Part shown: in pieces, positions 6,403 to 15,167 of the stretch | Numbering within the stretch: position 1 is the stretch's first letter | How the letters are laid out: each line of letters opens with the position of its first letter | NCBI GenBank assembly: GCA_964415865.1 | Contig: CAYQBY010000001.1 | Coordinates: forward strand, 1 to 64,000 | DNA: 64,000 nucleotides | Source of the DNA: Thiopontia sp964415865 | GTDB lineage: Bacteria; Pseudomonadota; Gammaproteobacteria; GCF-002020875 | Direction of reading: 5' to 3' | The notes under the pieces: generated by a model | What the model was told of the DNA's origin: nothing | The model's input: the letters and a program-made list of their open reading frames with translations, nothing else | Database searches by the model: none | Translations under genes and position numbers: made by a program

Positions 6403-6912
6403 ATGAAAGATACAATACAAGACAATAAGCTGGTCGAACTCAACTATAAGGTTACAGATGAAAAAACAGGGCAGATTCTGTCAACCGTTGAATTCCCTTT
6501 GAGTTATGTGCATGGTGCCGGTGAGGTATTGGCGTCCATGGTAACTGCTCAACTGGAGGGTAGATCTGAAGGTGATGTCATAGAGATTCCTATTGATGGC
6601 AATCAGATATACGGAGCTCGAGACGAGAAGCTGGTTTTCACTGATCGTATCGAAAATGTTCCTGAAGAGTACCGTGAGGTTGGAACAAAAATAGTGATGG
6701 AAAATGAGAAGGGTGAGCCCAAGGAGTTTATTGTAACCAGAATGGATGATCAGACCTTGACGGTTGATGGTAATAATCCACTTTGTGGGCGAGACCTGCT
6801 GTTTACCCTGGATATTCTATCTGTCAGAGATGCGACTGAAGAAGAGATTGAGGCTGGTACCAAGGTGGTTGATGGGCCAGATATTGAATACGATAATGTA
6901 GTGCCGATCTGA
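6403..6912 (+). CDS. SlyD-like FKBP-type peptidyl-prolyl isomerase
   Basis: A 169-residue FKBP-family prolyl isomerase of the SlyD type, a folding helper in the cytoplasm. The FKBP half begins KLVELNYKVTDEKTGQIL and continues through YVHGAGEVLASMVTAQLEG, where classical SlyD has HGxGxIxxGLExALEG. The insert-in-flap chaperone domain lies around residues 70-125 and ends in VDGNNPLCGRDLLFTLDI, matching the SlyD VDGNHPLAG signature. It lacks the His/Cys-rich metal-binding tail of E. coli SlyD and ends in an acidic stretch. The canonical glycine-rich active-site segment is partly replaced, so chaperone function may outweigh isomerase activity. It is probably cotranscribed with the preceding small gene and ends at a bidirectional terminator. 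Confidence 0.85.
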   Translation: MKDTIQDNKLVELNYKVTDEKTGQILSTVEFPLSYVHGAGEVLASMVTAQLEGRSEGDVIEIPIDGNQIYGARDEKLVFTDRIENVPEEYREVGTKIVMENEKGEPKEFIVTRMDDQTLTVDGNNPLCGRDLLFTLDILSVRDATEEEIEAGTKVVDGPDIEYDNVVPI

Positions 6913-6936
6913 CCTGTTCAGAGATATTTGAGGTAT

Positions 6937-6968
6937 AAAAAAAGCACTGATTGAATCAGTGCTTTTTT
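6937..6968. terminator. Bidirectional terminator between slyD-like gene and the 53-residue gene
   Basis: GCACTGAT (6944-6951) pairs with ATCAGTGC (6955-6962) around a short loop; seven A precede and six T follow. It lies between two convergent genes and serves both. Confidence 0.88.
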
Positions 6969-7027
6969 ATTGTAACCAAACTAGAGGTAACCGTTAGTGA
7001 TTACCTCTGTCTGTACACTCAGAAGGC

Positions 7028-7189
7028 TTATGGGCGCTTTGGAGTTGTGTACTCGGCTACTTTCTGGAGTGGCTCCCAGATAGTCTCGTAGCCAACGAAG
7101 CCCTTTTCATTAGCCTCTTTCTGACGAGTTACAAAATAACGTGCCTTGCCTTCAGGAACTTTAGGTCTAGTAGTAGGTTGTCCGCTCAT
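7028..7189 (-). CDS. 53-residue small protein of unknown function
   Basis: A short minus-strand gene with ATG at 7189 and TAA at 7028-7030. It begins MSGQPTTRPKVPEGKARYF and ends AEYTTPKRP, with no signal peptide, membrane segment or cysteine. It is basic and rich in Lys, Pro, Thr and Glu; the middle (TRQKEANEKGFVGYETIWEPL) should be helical and amphipathic. Support for translation comes from AAAGGTGAT, a strong Shine-Dalgarno sequence at correct spacing before the ATG, an AT-rich upstream region, and a bidirectional terminator about 60 bp beyond the stop. No family is recognised. It is a separate transcript between the slyD-like gene and the HIT gene. Confidence 0.7.
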   Translation of the reverse strand: MSGQPTTRPKVPEGKARYFVTRQKEANEKGFVGYETIWEPLQKVAEYTTPKRP

Positions 7190-7375
7190 AAATCACCTTT
7201 TGCTTAGTTATCGTGCTGCCACCGCAAGATTTTGCAGTTTAAAACTTATCACGATATTTGAAATTAATCTTAAATTCTTGAGCCCGAATTATATAACAGG
7301 AGTATGTTGATGACCATAAAATTTGGCTGTAGCAATACTGAATAAAAGTTATCTCCCCATAGTATTAACTGGTTC

Positions 7376-7789
7376 CTAATCACTCTGCAGGGTGTAGAGT
7401 TTGCGATCAGGAACAACTCCTCTCACCCCACCCTTGGGATTTTCTACATCACCTTTATAGCGTGGAATAACATGGATGTGCAGGTGGGGTACTGATTGAC
7501 CAGCAGACTCTCCTACATTAATGCCGATATTGTAGCCATCTGGACTGTGCTTCTTATCAATCAATTTTTTCCCCTCAGCCACAAGTGACCACAGCTCCTC
7601 ACGCTCCTCGTCACTTATGTCAAAGTAACTGGGAAAATGGCGGTAGGGGATTACCAGAAAGTGTCCATCATTGACTGGATGGCGATCAAGTGCTGCAAAG
7701 CCATACTTTCCTTCAATTAGGATTCGTCGGTTGGGGCTGGTGTTGCAAAAACGGCACTCTTCATCACTCATGTTGGTCGTTGTAGTCAT
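7376..7789 (-). CDS. HIT-family (histidine triad) nucleotide-binding protein
   Basis: A 137-residue histidine-triad protein. The active-site triad H102-L-H104-I-H106-V is preceded by GQSVP, and an N-terminal CxxC (C12, C15) with nearby His residues suggests a structural zinc site. HIT enzymes hydrolyse or transfer AMP from substrates such as adenosine phosphoramidate, diadenosine polyphosphates or adenylylsulfate. It lies downstream of the GalT/HIT-superfamily gene on the same strand, with an 89-bp gap, close to the APS-forming genes, so an APS-linked substrate is an attractive guess. The start may be Met1 or Met7 (7771); neither has a good ribosome-binding site. No clear terminator follows. 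Confidence 0.9.
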   Translation of the reverse strand: MTTTTNMSDEECRFCNTSPNRRILIEGKYGFAALDRHPVNDGHFLVIPYRHFPSYFDISDEEREELWSLVAEGKKLIDKKHSPDGYNIGINVGESAGQSVPHLHIHVIPRYKGDVENPKGGVRGVVPDRKLYTLQSD

Positions 7790-7878
7790 TTTACTGTTTT
7801 CAGATCTATATTAGAGAGGCGTAATTCTCTTTGAATCAGACAAGATTTGCAATCTCCGCAGGCTCCTTTGTGGGCTTC

Positions 7879-8973
7879 TTACTCCACTACTGTATTACGT
7901 AGCCGTTCCGCAGCCTGTTCCGGACTTATGGTATTTACAAAGAGACCTGACCCCAGCTCAAAACCTGTGGGGATACTGGTGCGGGGCACGATCTCGAGGT
8001 GCCAGTGGAAACTTGCGTGACAGCTTTCACAATCCTCATTGTGAGGAATTGAGTGGAGGAAGTAGTTGTACTGTACTCCACCAAGTACCCCATCGAGCCT
8101 CTGCATGGTTCGTTTTACAATTTTTGCGAAGTCTGCCAGCTCCTCTGCAGAGGTGTTCAGGTAATCACTTTGATGCACCAATGGCAAAATATGCACTTCC
8201 CACTCAAAGCGGCTGGCAAATGGCTTGATGGCGATAAAGTGGTCTGATCTGTCGACTACATACTGCCCTACATTTATTTTTCTACGCACCTCGCCTGAGT
8301 GACGGTCATATATTGTGGTCTCGAAGGTGAGGGCCTCGTCAATCAGAGTGCAGAATATGCATTGATGATATTTTTGGTAGTGAGCAGCACTGTTTATTAC
8401 CTCATCATGGACATTCTGTGGCACCACCGGCATGGCAATAATCTGGCTATGAGTGTGGCGGATACTGGCACCAGCGGCAGGGCCGTAATTTTTAAAAACC
8501 AGAACAAAGCGAATGCGCTCACTCTCATACAGCTCACGCATCCTCTCCTGATAGGCACCAAACAGTAAAGTTAGATGTTCCTCGCTCATCTCATTGACTA
8601 CTGCCCCATGGTTACTGTGATCGATCATCACCTCATGATGACCATATCCCTCAATAGCTGACTGCAAACCAAAATTCAGGTTTGTCTGGGATTCGTCACT
8701 GGCCTTGCCGAGGACAGGAAAGAGGTTCTCCACAACACGAATTTTCCATGACTCATCGTCCGGATAAGTAACAATTGCAGGCGGGGTCTTCTCCTCATTT
8801 CCTTTGCAAAATGGGCAGGTATCTACATGGTTGCGGGTATCTCTTGGTGCCTGCTCCTCCTCTGTTACAGGACGCATGCTACGGGCTGTTGCCACCAGTA
8901 CAGATTCACTGGGAACAATAGGGTTTATGCGGATTTCACGAATCTGGCCTCTGTCATCTGGAGTTGTACTCAT
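7879..8973 (-). CDS. GalT-family nucleotidyltransferase; candidate adenylylsulfate:phosphate adenylyltransferase
   Basis: A 364-residue member of the galactose-1-phosphate uridylyltransferase branch of the HIT superfamily. The active-site signature is H173-T-H175-S-Q177 (GalT has HPHxQ). CPFC at 53-56 and a C-x2-C pair near 206 (CIFC) recall zinc sites of the family. GalT acts in the Leloir pathway, but no galK, galE or sugar genes lie near. In Thiobacillus denitrificans the enzyme once called ADP sulfurylase was shown to be an APS:phosphate adenylyltransferase belonging to this GalT-like group; it makes ADP and sulfate from APS and phosphate. Being 2 kb from sat-aprMBA and beside a second HIT protein, this gene is a good candidate for that role. 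Family assignment is firm; substrate is inference. Confidence 0.85.
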   Translation of the reverse strand: MSTTPDDRGQIREIRINPIVPSESVLVATARSMRPVTEEEQAPRDTRNHVDTCPFCKGNEEKTPPAIVTYPDDESWKIRVVENLFPVLGKASDESQTNLNFGLQSAIEGYGHHEVMIDHSNHGAVVNEMSEEHLTLLFGAYQERMRELYESERIRFVLVFKNYGPAAGASIRHTHSQIIAMPVVPQNVHDEVINSAAHYQKYHQCIFCTLIDEALTFETTIYDRHSGEVRRKINVGQYVVDRSDHFIAIKPFASRFEWEVHILPLVHQSDYLNTSAEELADFAKIVKRTMQRLDGVLGGVQYNYFLHSIPHNEDCESCHASFHWHLEIVPRTSIPTGFELGSGLFVNTISPEQAAERLRNTVVE

Positions 8974-9067
8974 CGTATTGCATTCCGTTGTATTAGGGGT
9001 TTCTAATTATGGACTGATTTGTGATTTCCTGTCGATCCATTTTTTCCATGGTGATAAGGTCTGTCGG

Positions 9068-11719
9068 ATGAATCTTACGCTAACTGCAACTGCCAGACAG
9101 GCCCGATATCTCAGAGATCGGTGGGGTGATGAGCAGTTGCAAAAAGGGGTTGCGGTATGGGAGACCCCTCCGATTTTTTCTATTCAGGCCTGGCTTCAAC
9201 AGCAGTGGACTGAACAGTTGCAGCGAGGAACCGAACTCCCGCACCTGCTGACGCCAGAACAGGAGAGGATCATATGGCAGCAGACTATTCCGCAGGAAAG
9301 TTTAGATGATGGCTCATTTTTGCGTCAGGGTGAGCTGGTAGAGCATGCGATATCTGCCAATAGAATATTTCATCAGTGGAGAGAGGATGGCCATAGTCTT
9401 GTTAAGGGCTCACATCTGCAGGAGCTGGAGCTGTTTCAGCAGTGGCAATCAAGGTTTGTGGAGCAGTGCCAACAGAGAGGGTTGCTGGAGCGTGCTCGTC
9501 TTGCTGAATGGGTGGTAAAACTGCTGCTCTCTGGAGATGTTGCCACTCCTGGGGCTGTCCATACATATGGTAAATCTCAATGGAGTAGAGCAGAGCAACA
9601 GATTTTGCAGGCACTCGATAAGCTCGGTAGCGAGTTGATAAGTGAGGAGGGTGTAGCTACACGCAGTGCGGCGGTAAAGATGGTTTTTCCGGGTGAGAGT
9701 GAAGAGGAGATAGCGGCTGCCTACTGGTTAAGGGGATATATGCAGGAGAGTCCGGGCCACAGGTTGGCTGTGGTAGTGCCCGGCCTGCATGGGAGACGAC
9801 ACCGTATTGAGAAACTGTTCAGGACCATTCTCGCCCCTGCAACTCTGCTCCAGACAAAATCTGGCAAGGAGCTTCCATATCGGTTTAATAGAGGTCTGCC
9901 ACTGCAGCAGGATCCACGCATCTATACTGCACTGCAGTTGATAAGGATGGTGCAGAGAGGACTGCCTATGGCAGAGGCATCTGCACTATTGCGTTCCCCC
10001 TGGTTGCTACAGGGGGCAGAGATGGAGGCCAGATCAATATTTGATCTTCAGCTACGGCGCTGGCGTAACCCTGATGTCTATATCGCTACCCTGGTTCGGC
10101 TCTTTGATCAGGAGGGTGGAGAGTCTGATCTTCAGGCTCCACGCTTTCTCGGTGCCCTGCAGGCGGCAGAGGAGCTTGAGTTAAATGAATCACGGTTGAC
10201 TACTACAGAGTGGGCTGAACGTTTTAGCCATCTCCTCTCATTTTTTGAGTGGGCGGAGAACGGGGAGAAGAGTGATCTCTCGCTGTCTGCCTATGATGGC
10301 TGGAGAGATGGCCTGGACCGTTTTTCTGCAGTTGGAGACTTTACCGGACTCCTCTCCCTTGCGGAGGCTCTCTCCGTACTGAACCAGGTTCTCTCCAGAA
10401 TGGATATTCCTCCACAAGGAGAGGGTGCAGGTGTAGATATTCTGACTCCGGAGGAGGCCCGTGGAGTACATTACGATGCACTTTGGGTAATGGGGATGGA
10501 GGACCGGAATTGGCCATCAACTGCAGAGCTGTCACCATTTCTGCCACTGGAGTGGCAGCGCAGACAGGTGCCTGCAGCAGATAGGTCCAATAGTCTGAAA
10601 ATCGCAGAAGAGATGGTGGCTGGATTTGCAGTTGCAGCAGACCAGGTTTTCTTCACTCTATCCGAGAGCAGTGAGGATGGAGCTGAGGAGGGGCTACGAG
10701 AGACCCCTCTGATCGATGATGTTCCGTTGGTGGATTACAGCAGCCTCGGGTTGAAAACCACAGTTGAGCAGTGGTGGCTTGATAGCAATGGTCTGGTGCT
10801 GGAGGAAATTAACGAGGGGGCACTATCTCTGGGGCGTGGCAGCAGGGTGCGCGGGGGCAGCTCGATTCTTGCAAACCAGTCACAGTGTCCATTCAGGGCT
10901 TTTGTGCGCCACCGCCTGCAGGCAGAGAGCATGGAGAGTGAGCAGCTGGGGCTTGATCCACGCGAGAGAGGCACCCTGACACATGGGTTGCTTGAGCGGT
11001 GCTGGGAGAGGTTGGGGCTTTCGTCAGATCGGCTGAATCAACTGAGTGAGCAGGAGTTGACTGCTCTGGTTGCAGCAGCAGCAGAGGAGACAGTTGAGGA
11101 ATTTCGTCTCTCCCGTCAAGACCGTATGGGAGATGGTTTTGCAGCTAACGAATCGGCCCGTCTGGCCCAGCTTGCAATGCGTTTTCTGGAGCTTGATCGG
11201 GGGCGTGTAACCAGCTTCAGGGTTGAGGAGATGGAGCGTCTGCACAGAGTTACCCTGGATGGGATCTCTATCTCAGTAAAGATGGATCGAGTTGATCGAC
11301 TGGATGACGGACGACGAATTCTGATCGACTACAAAAGTGGCAAGGTCAGTAGATCAGGGTGGCAGGGGGAGCGCCCGGAGGAGCCCCAACTACCACTCTA
11401 TACCACCCTGCTGGATGATGTTGCGGCAGTGCTGTTTGGCCAGATTCAGGTTGGCGAGGTTGCCTACAAGGGTGAGCAGGAGGAGGAGAGTCTGCTAGAG
11501 GGGGCGGATGGCAAAGGTTGGGGGGGCAAGAGAAAAGTAGTGGTCAGTGAGGGGTGGGAACAGCAGATAAGCCAGTGGGAGAGAGTTGTAACAGAGTTGG
11601 CAGGAGAGTTCAGAGAGGGGGTTGCTCTGGTTGCCCCCCTGAAAGGGAAGAGCAGTTGTCAGTATTGCGGACTGGAACCGTTGTGTCGTGTGGAGTATGA
11701 GGTTGAGAGAGATGAGTAG
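9068..11719 (+). CDS. AddB-like nuclease/inactive helicase subunit (probable DNA double-strand break repair)
   Basis: An 883-residue protein resembling AddB, partner of an AddA-like helicase-nuclease that processes double-strand breaks for RecA. The C-terminal PD-(D/E)xK nuclease has D754-Y-K756 (RILIDYKSGK). The four Fe-S cysteines of AddB-type nucleases are all visible: C607 (QCPFRAF), C864, C867 and C873 (CQYCGLEPLC). No Walker A GKT motif is seen in the N-terminal helicase-like region, so this subunit probably does not hydrolyse ATP. The frame is open for 88 codons further upstream, but those run antisense through the GalT-like gene; the ATG at 9068 in MNLTLTATARQ is chosen. It overlaps the AddA-like gene by 8 bp. 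It matches a class annotated only as probable DNA repair protein in beta/gammaproteobacteria. Confidence 0.88.
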   Translation: MNLTLTATARQARYLRDRWGDEQLQKGVAVWETPPIFSIQAWLQQQWTEQLQRGTELPHLLTPEQERIIWQQTIPQESLDDGSFLRQGELVEHAISANRIFHQWREDGHSLVKGSHLQELELFQQWQSRFVEQCQQRGLLERARLAEWVVKLLLSGDVATPGAVHTYGKSQWSRAEQQILQALDKLGSELISEEGVATRSAAVKMVFPGESEEEIAAAYWLRGYMQESPGHRLAVVVPGLHGRRHRIEKLFRTILAPATLLQTKSGKELPYRFNRGLPLQQDPRIYTALQLIRMVQRGLPMAEASALLRSPWLLQGAEMEARSIFDLQLRRWRNPDVYIATLVRLFDQEGGESDLQAPRFLGALQAAEELELNESRLTTTEWAERFSHLLSFFEWAENGEKSDLSLSAYDGWRDGLDRFSAVGDFTGLLSLAEALSVLNQVLSRMDIPPQGEGAGVDILTPEEARGVHYDALWVMGMEDRNWPSTAELSPFLPLEWQRRQVPAADRSNSLKIAEEMVAGFAVAADQVFFTLSESSEDGAEEGLRETPLIDDVPLVDYSSLGLKTTVEQWWLDSNGLVLEEINEGALSLGRGSRVRGGSSILANQSQCPFRAFVRHRLQAESMESEQLGLDPRERGTLTHGLLERCWERLGLSSDRLNQLSEQELTALVAAAAEETVEEFRLSRQDRMGDGFAANESARLAQLAMRFLELDRGRVTSFRVEEMERLHRVTLDGISISVKMDRVDRLDDGRRILIDYKSGKVSRSGWQGERPEEPQLPLYTTLLDDVAAVLFGQIQVGEVAYKGEQEEESLLEGADGKGWGGKRKVVVSEGWEQQISQWERVVTELAGEFREGVALVAPLKGKSSCQYCGLEPLCRVEYEVERDE

Positions 11720-14700
11720 CTCCAGACTTATGAGTGAGGATAGAGTGGTGCGTGAAGAGGTGTTGGACCCTCGACTCTCGGTAATTGTTCAGGCCCCGGC
11801 AGGTTCTGGAAAAACCGAGCTGCTGATACAGCGCTTCCTCTCTCTGTTGGCAGGGGTTAACCATCCGGAGGAGATTCTGGCTATTACCTTTACCCGCAAG
11901 GCGGCTGGTGAGATGCGTATCAGGCTGCTTGAGTCATTGACAATGGCTGCCAGTAAACCGAGACCGAAGGAGTCGCATCTGGCTACAACCTGGGGGCTGG
12001 CCAACAAGGTGTTGCAACAGGACCGTACCCTGAACTGGAATCTGTTGACCAATCCGGGAAGGTTGGAGATTCGCACCATGGATAGTCTGAATGCAAGGCT
12101 GGTCCGGCAGATGCCGGTTATGGCTGCATTTGGGGGGGTGCCGGGAATCAGTGATGATGCAGAGGAGGCATTTGTAGGGGCAGCACGACGTACTATTCAG
12201 AGACTTGAGAGCAGGGATGGTGGTGCAGTAGCACAACTGCTGGCCTGGCTCGACAACGATGTCTCTCAACTTGAGAGAATGCTGACAGAAATGCTTGGCC
12301 ACCGTGATCAGTGGCTGCCTCATGTGGCAAGAGGTGCAGGTGGTGGTATTGATCGGGAATCACTGGAGGCAACACTCTATTCAGCAGTAGAGAAATCTCT
12401 ACAGAATGCCAGGGATGGACTGCTGCGAGCGTTAGGCAGGGATGGTGTCGCTCAGCTGGTGGAGCTGGCATTTTCCGCAGCAGAGGTTGTGAACAGTGCT
12501 GGAAAAAGTGCCGAGGTCGCCGCATGTGGCGGGATGGATCAGCTGCCATCTGGAGAGCCATCTCTCCTTCTGCAGTGGCAGGGGATCGCATCGCTATTGC
12601 TAAAAAAAGATGGGGGGTTCAGGGCATCAGAGAATAGCTGGAACAAGAATAGTGGGTTTCCAGCGGGGGCAGAGGGCAAGGTTCTAAAGCAGCTGATGTT
12701 CTCTCTGCTGCAGAGAGTTGAGTCAGACCATGAGGCGGCTACTGCAATCCAGCAGGTTCCCCTGTTGCCGCCGGTGCAGTATGAGGATGCACAGTGGGAT
12801 ACCATCACCTCCCTGTTTCAGGTGTTGTTGATGGCACAAATTGAGTTGATGGGGTGGTTTGAAGAGAAGGGCGTGGTGGATCACAACGAGATTGCCAGAC
12901 GGGCTCTGCAGGCACTTGGGAGTGAGGAGCAACCTACCAATCTGGCGCTCCGTCTGGACCATCAGATCTCCCATATTCTGGTTGATGAGTTTCAGGATAC
13001 CTCCCATGGACAGTTTGATCTTCTGACTCGCCTGACTGCAGAGTGGGCAGATGATGGTTCTGGCCGCACCCTCTTTTTGGTGGGGGACCCCATGCAGTCT
13101 ATCTACCGTTTTCGTCATGCCGAGGTGGGACTCTTTATAAAAGCGACAAATGAGGGGGTTGGTGGCCTGCACCTGGAGCAGAGAAAGCTGGCAGCAAATT
13201 TCCGTTCCGAGGAGGGGGTTGTAGGCTGGGTGAATGAGAGTTTCAGCGCTATATTTCCATCACGATCTGACCGCTTTAGTGGGGCGATTCACTACTCCGA
13301 ATCCATCTCTACAAAACCTCAAACCACAGCAGAGTCGGTAACTGTTCACCCCGCACTGATGGCTGATGATGAGGTGGAGGCGGCTAAAGTGGTTGAGCTG
13401 ATCAGGCAGGAGATTGCTGAGATAGGTGAGAGGGGAGGGAAAATTGCCATCCTGGTACGTTCCCGCAGCCATCTGAGCGAGATCACCAGAGAACTTTACA
13501 GTAACGGGATTAGCTACCGTGCGGTTGAGATTGAATCGCTTGGTGAGCGCCCACTGGTACGTGACATGTTGGCATTGACCCGCGCCCTGTTGCACCAGGC
13601 TGACAGGGAGGCGTGGCTAGCGCTGTTGAGGGCTCCATGGAGCGGCCTCTCTCTGGAGGATCTTCTGCATCTAACTGCCGGTGCTGAGGATCGTACATTG
13701 TGGGAGTTGATGCATGATAAGTCTCGCTTGGCAGAGCTCTCACCGGTTGGGGTCGAGAGGGTCGAGTGGTTGTGCGAAAGGCTGAATTCCATTTTTGATG
13801 AACGTGGTGAAACTGTGCTGGAGTCATGGGTAGAGCACGCCTGGATCAGGCTGGGAGGGGCAGCCATACATCAGAGGCTTGGGGTTGCTGGTCAGGCCCA
13901 GAGAGAGGCTGATTCATTTCTTGAGCTATTGAGAAAGATGGGGCAAGGGGGGGAGCTGATTGATTTCAACAGGCTGCGGGAGCAGTTGAAGAGGCAGAAT
14001 GTACGTTCCGGCAGAGCAGAGGAGAGTGATGCAGGGGCACCCTCTACCATGGTGGAGGTTATGACTATCCATAAATCCAAGGGGCTGCAGTTTGATACCG
14101 TAATCCTGCCCGGTCTGGGCAAAAAACCGAGAGGAGAGCAGCAAAAACTGCTGCACTGGATGGAGGTGCCGGGGCTGTCGGATGAGTCTGATGAGAGTAT
14201 GCAGCTACTGCTCTCTCCGGTTCGCCATGCAGAGCAGGAGAGGGATGATGACAGCTTGGGAAGGTATATCAGAAAAATCGAGCAGTCACGTGGGCGTAAT
14301 GAGCTATCACGACTTCTCTATGTGGCGACTACCAGAGCTGAGCGCAGGCTGCATCTGCTGGGTGCTGTAACCATCAATTCTGTCGGAGAGCTTGGCAAGC
14401 CGCAGTCTGGTTCTCTGCTTGAGCAGTTATGGCCTGTTGTAAAGGTTGATTACCAGAGGCTATTTGACTCTGCAGAGGTTGATGTGGAATCTATTCAGAG
14501 TGACAAGAGAACTCTTCAGGGTAGTGCTCATCCACAGCGTAGCGCAGATATCTGGAACTATCCGCAACCTCCGGAACAGATCCGGACAGGCACTCCACCA
14601 ACCGATAATGAGAGGGTGATCTACCAGTGGGCAGCTGCTAGTGCAGTACATGTCGGTACCGTGGTGCATGCAATTCTGCAACAGATTACAGAGGATGGTG

Positions 14701-15158
14701 TCGGTAAATGGTCTGGATCTGATCTGGTCTCAATTCGTGGCAGGGTGGAAAATCAGCTGAGACAGCTTGGGGTGGCATCAGATACCCTGGAGAGAGCAAC
14801 AGAGAGGGTGCTGGAGGCGCTCCGTCTGGTGCTGGAGGATGAGACCGGCCGCTATCTGCTCTCTAACCATGCAGAGGCGAGCAGTGAGTGGAGCCTCTCA
14901 ACGCGGGCAGATGGTAGAGCGCTTGATATAACTATTGATAGAACATTTGTGGATGATAGTGGCACCCGCTGGATTGTGGATTGGAAGACCAGTAGCCATA
15001 GTGGTGGTGATCTGGATGGCTTTTTGGACGAGGAGGTTGCCCGTTATACCCCACAGCTACAACGTTATGGTGAGGTACTACGGCAGATGGAGCAGCGTCC
15101 TCAGCGGTTGGTGCTCTATTTCCCTATGCACCAGGCGGTACGGGAGGTGGAGCTATAG
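11712..15158 (+). CDS. AddA-like UvrD/RecB-family helicase-nuclease
   Basis: A 1148-residue SF1A helicase fused to a C-terminal nuclease, the motor partner of the preceding AddB-like protein. Walker A APAGSGKTELL lies near 28-38, motif Ia region AITFTRKAAGEMR near 58-70, Walker B as ILVDEFQDTSHGQFDLL near 420, motif III GDPMQSIYRFRHAEVGLF near 458, motif V VMTIHKSKGLQFDTVILPG near 780, and motif VI LLYVATTRAERRLHLLG near 870. The nuclease motif WIVDWKT has D1090 and K1092. The start at 11712 overlaps the addB-like stop (ATGAGTAG); a second ATG at 11730 is an alternative. Together they would replace or supplement RecBCD; no recBCD is in the window. Confidence 0.92.
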   Translation: MSSSRLMSEDRVVREEVLDPRLSVIVQAPAGSGKTELLIQRFLSLLAGVNHPEEILAITFTRKAAGEMRIRLLESLTMAASKPRPKESHLATTWGLANKVLQQDRTLNWNLLTNPGRLEIRTMDSLNARLVRQMPVMAAFGGVPGISDDAEEAFVGAARRTIQRLESRDGGAVAQLLAWLDNDVSQLERMLTEMLGHRDQWLPHVARGAGGGIDRESLEATLYSAVEKSLQNARDGLLRALGRDGVAQLVELAFSAAEVVNSAGKSAEVAACGGMDQLPSGEPSLLLQWQGIASLLLKKDGGFRASENSWNKNSGFPAGAEGKVLKQLMFSLLQRVESDHEAATAIQQVPLLPPVQYEDAQWDTITSLFQVLLMAQIELMGWFEEKGVVDHNEIARRALQALGSEEQPTNLALRLDHQISHILVDEFQDTSHGQFDLLTRLTAEWADDGSGRTLFLVGDPMQSIYRFRHAEVGLFIKATNEGVGGLHLEQRKLAANFRSEEGVVGWVNESFSAIFPSRSDRFSGAIHYSESISTKPQTTAESVTVHPALMADDEVEAAKVVELIRQEIAEIGERGGKIAILVRSRSHLSEITRELYSNGISYRAVEIESLGERPLVRDMLALTRALLHQADREAWLALLRAPWSGLSLEDLLHLTAGAEDRTLWELMHDKSRLAELSPVGVERVEWLCERLNSIFDERGETVLESWVEHAWIRLGGAAIHQRLGVAGQAQREADSFLELLRKMGQGGELIDFNRLREQLKRQNVRSGRAEESDAGAPSTMVEVMTIHKSKGLQFDTVILPGLGKKPRGEQQKLLHWMEVPGLSDESDESMQLLLSPVRHAEQERDDDSLGRYIRKIEQSRGRNELSRLLYVATTRAERRLHLLGAVTINSVGELGKPQSGSLLEQLWPVVKVDYQRLFDSAEVDVESIQSDKRTLQGSAHPQRSADIWNYPQPPEQIRTGTPPTDNERVIYQWAAASAVHVGTVVHAILQQITEDGVGKWSGSDLVSIRGRVENQLRQLGVASDTLERATERVLEALRLVLEDETGRYLLSNHAEASSEWSLSTRADGRALDITIDRTFVDDSGTRWIVDWKTSSHSGGDLDGFLDEEVARYTPQLQRYGEVLRQMEQRPQRLVLYFPMHQAVREVEL

Positions 15159-15167
15159 TAGGTGTGT

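Noticed and set aside
8804..9067. Upstream extension of the AddB-like frame (88 codons)
   Set aside because: It runs antisense through the 5' part of the GalT-like gene and is not AddB-like; the ATG at 9068 is a better start.
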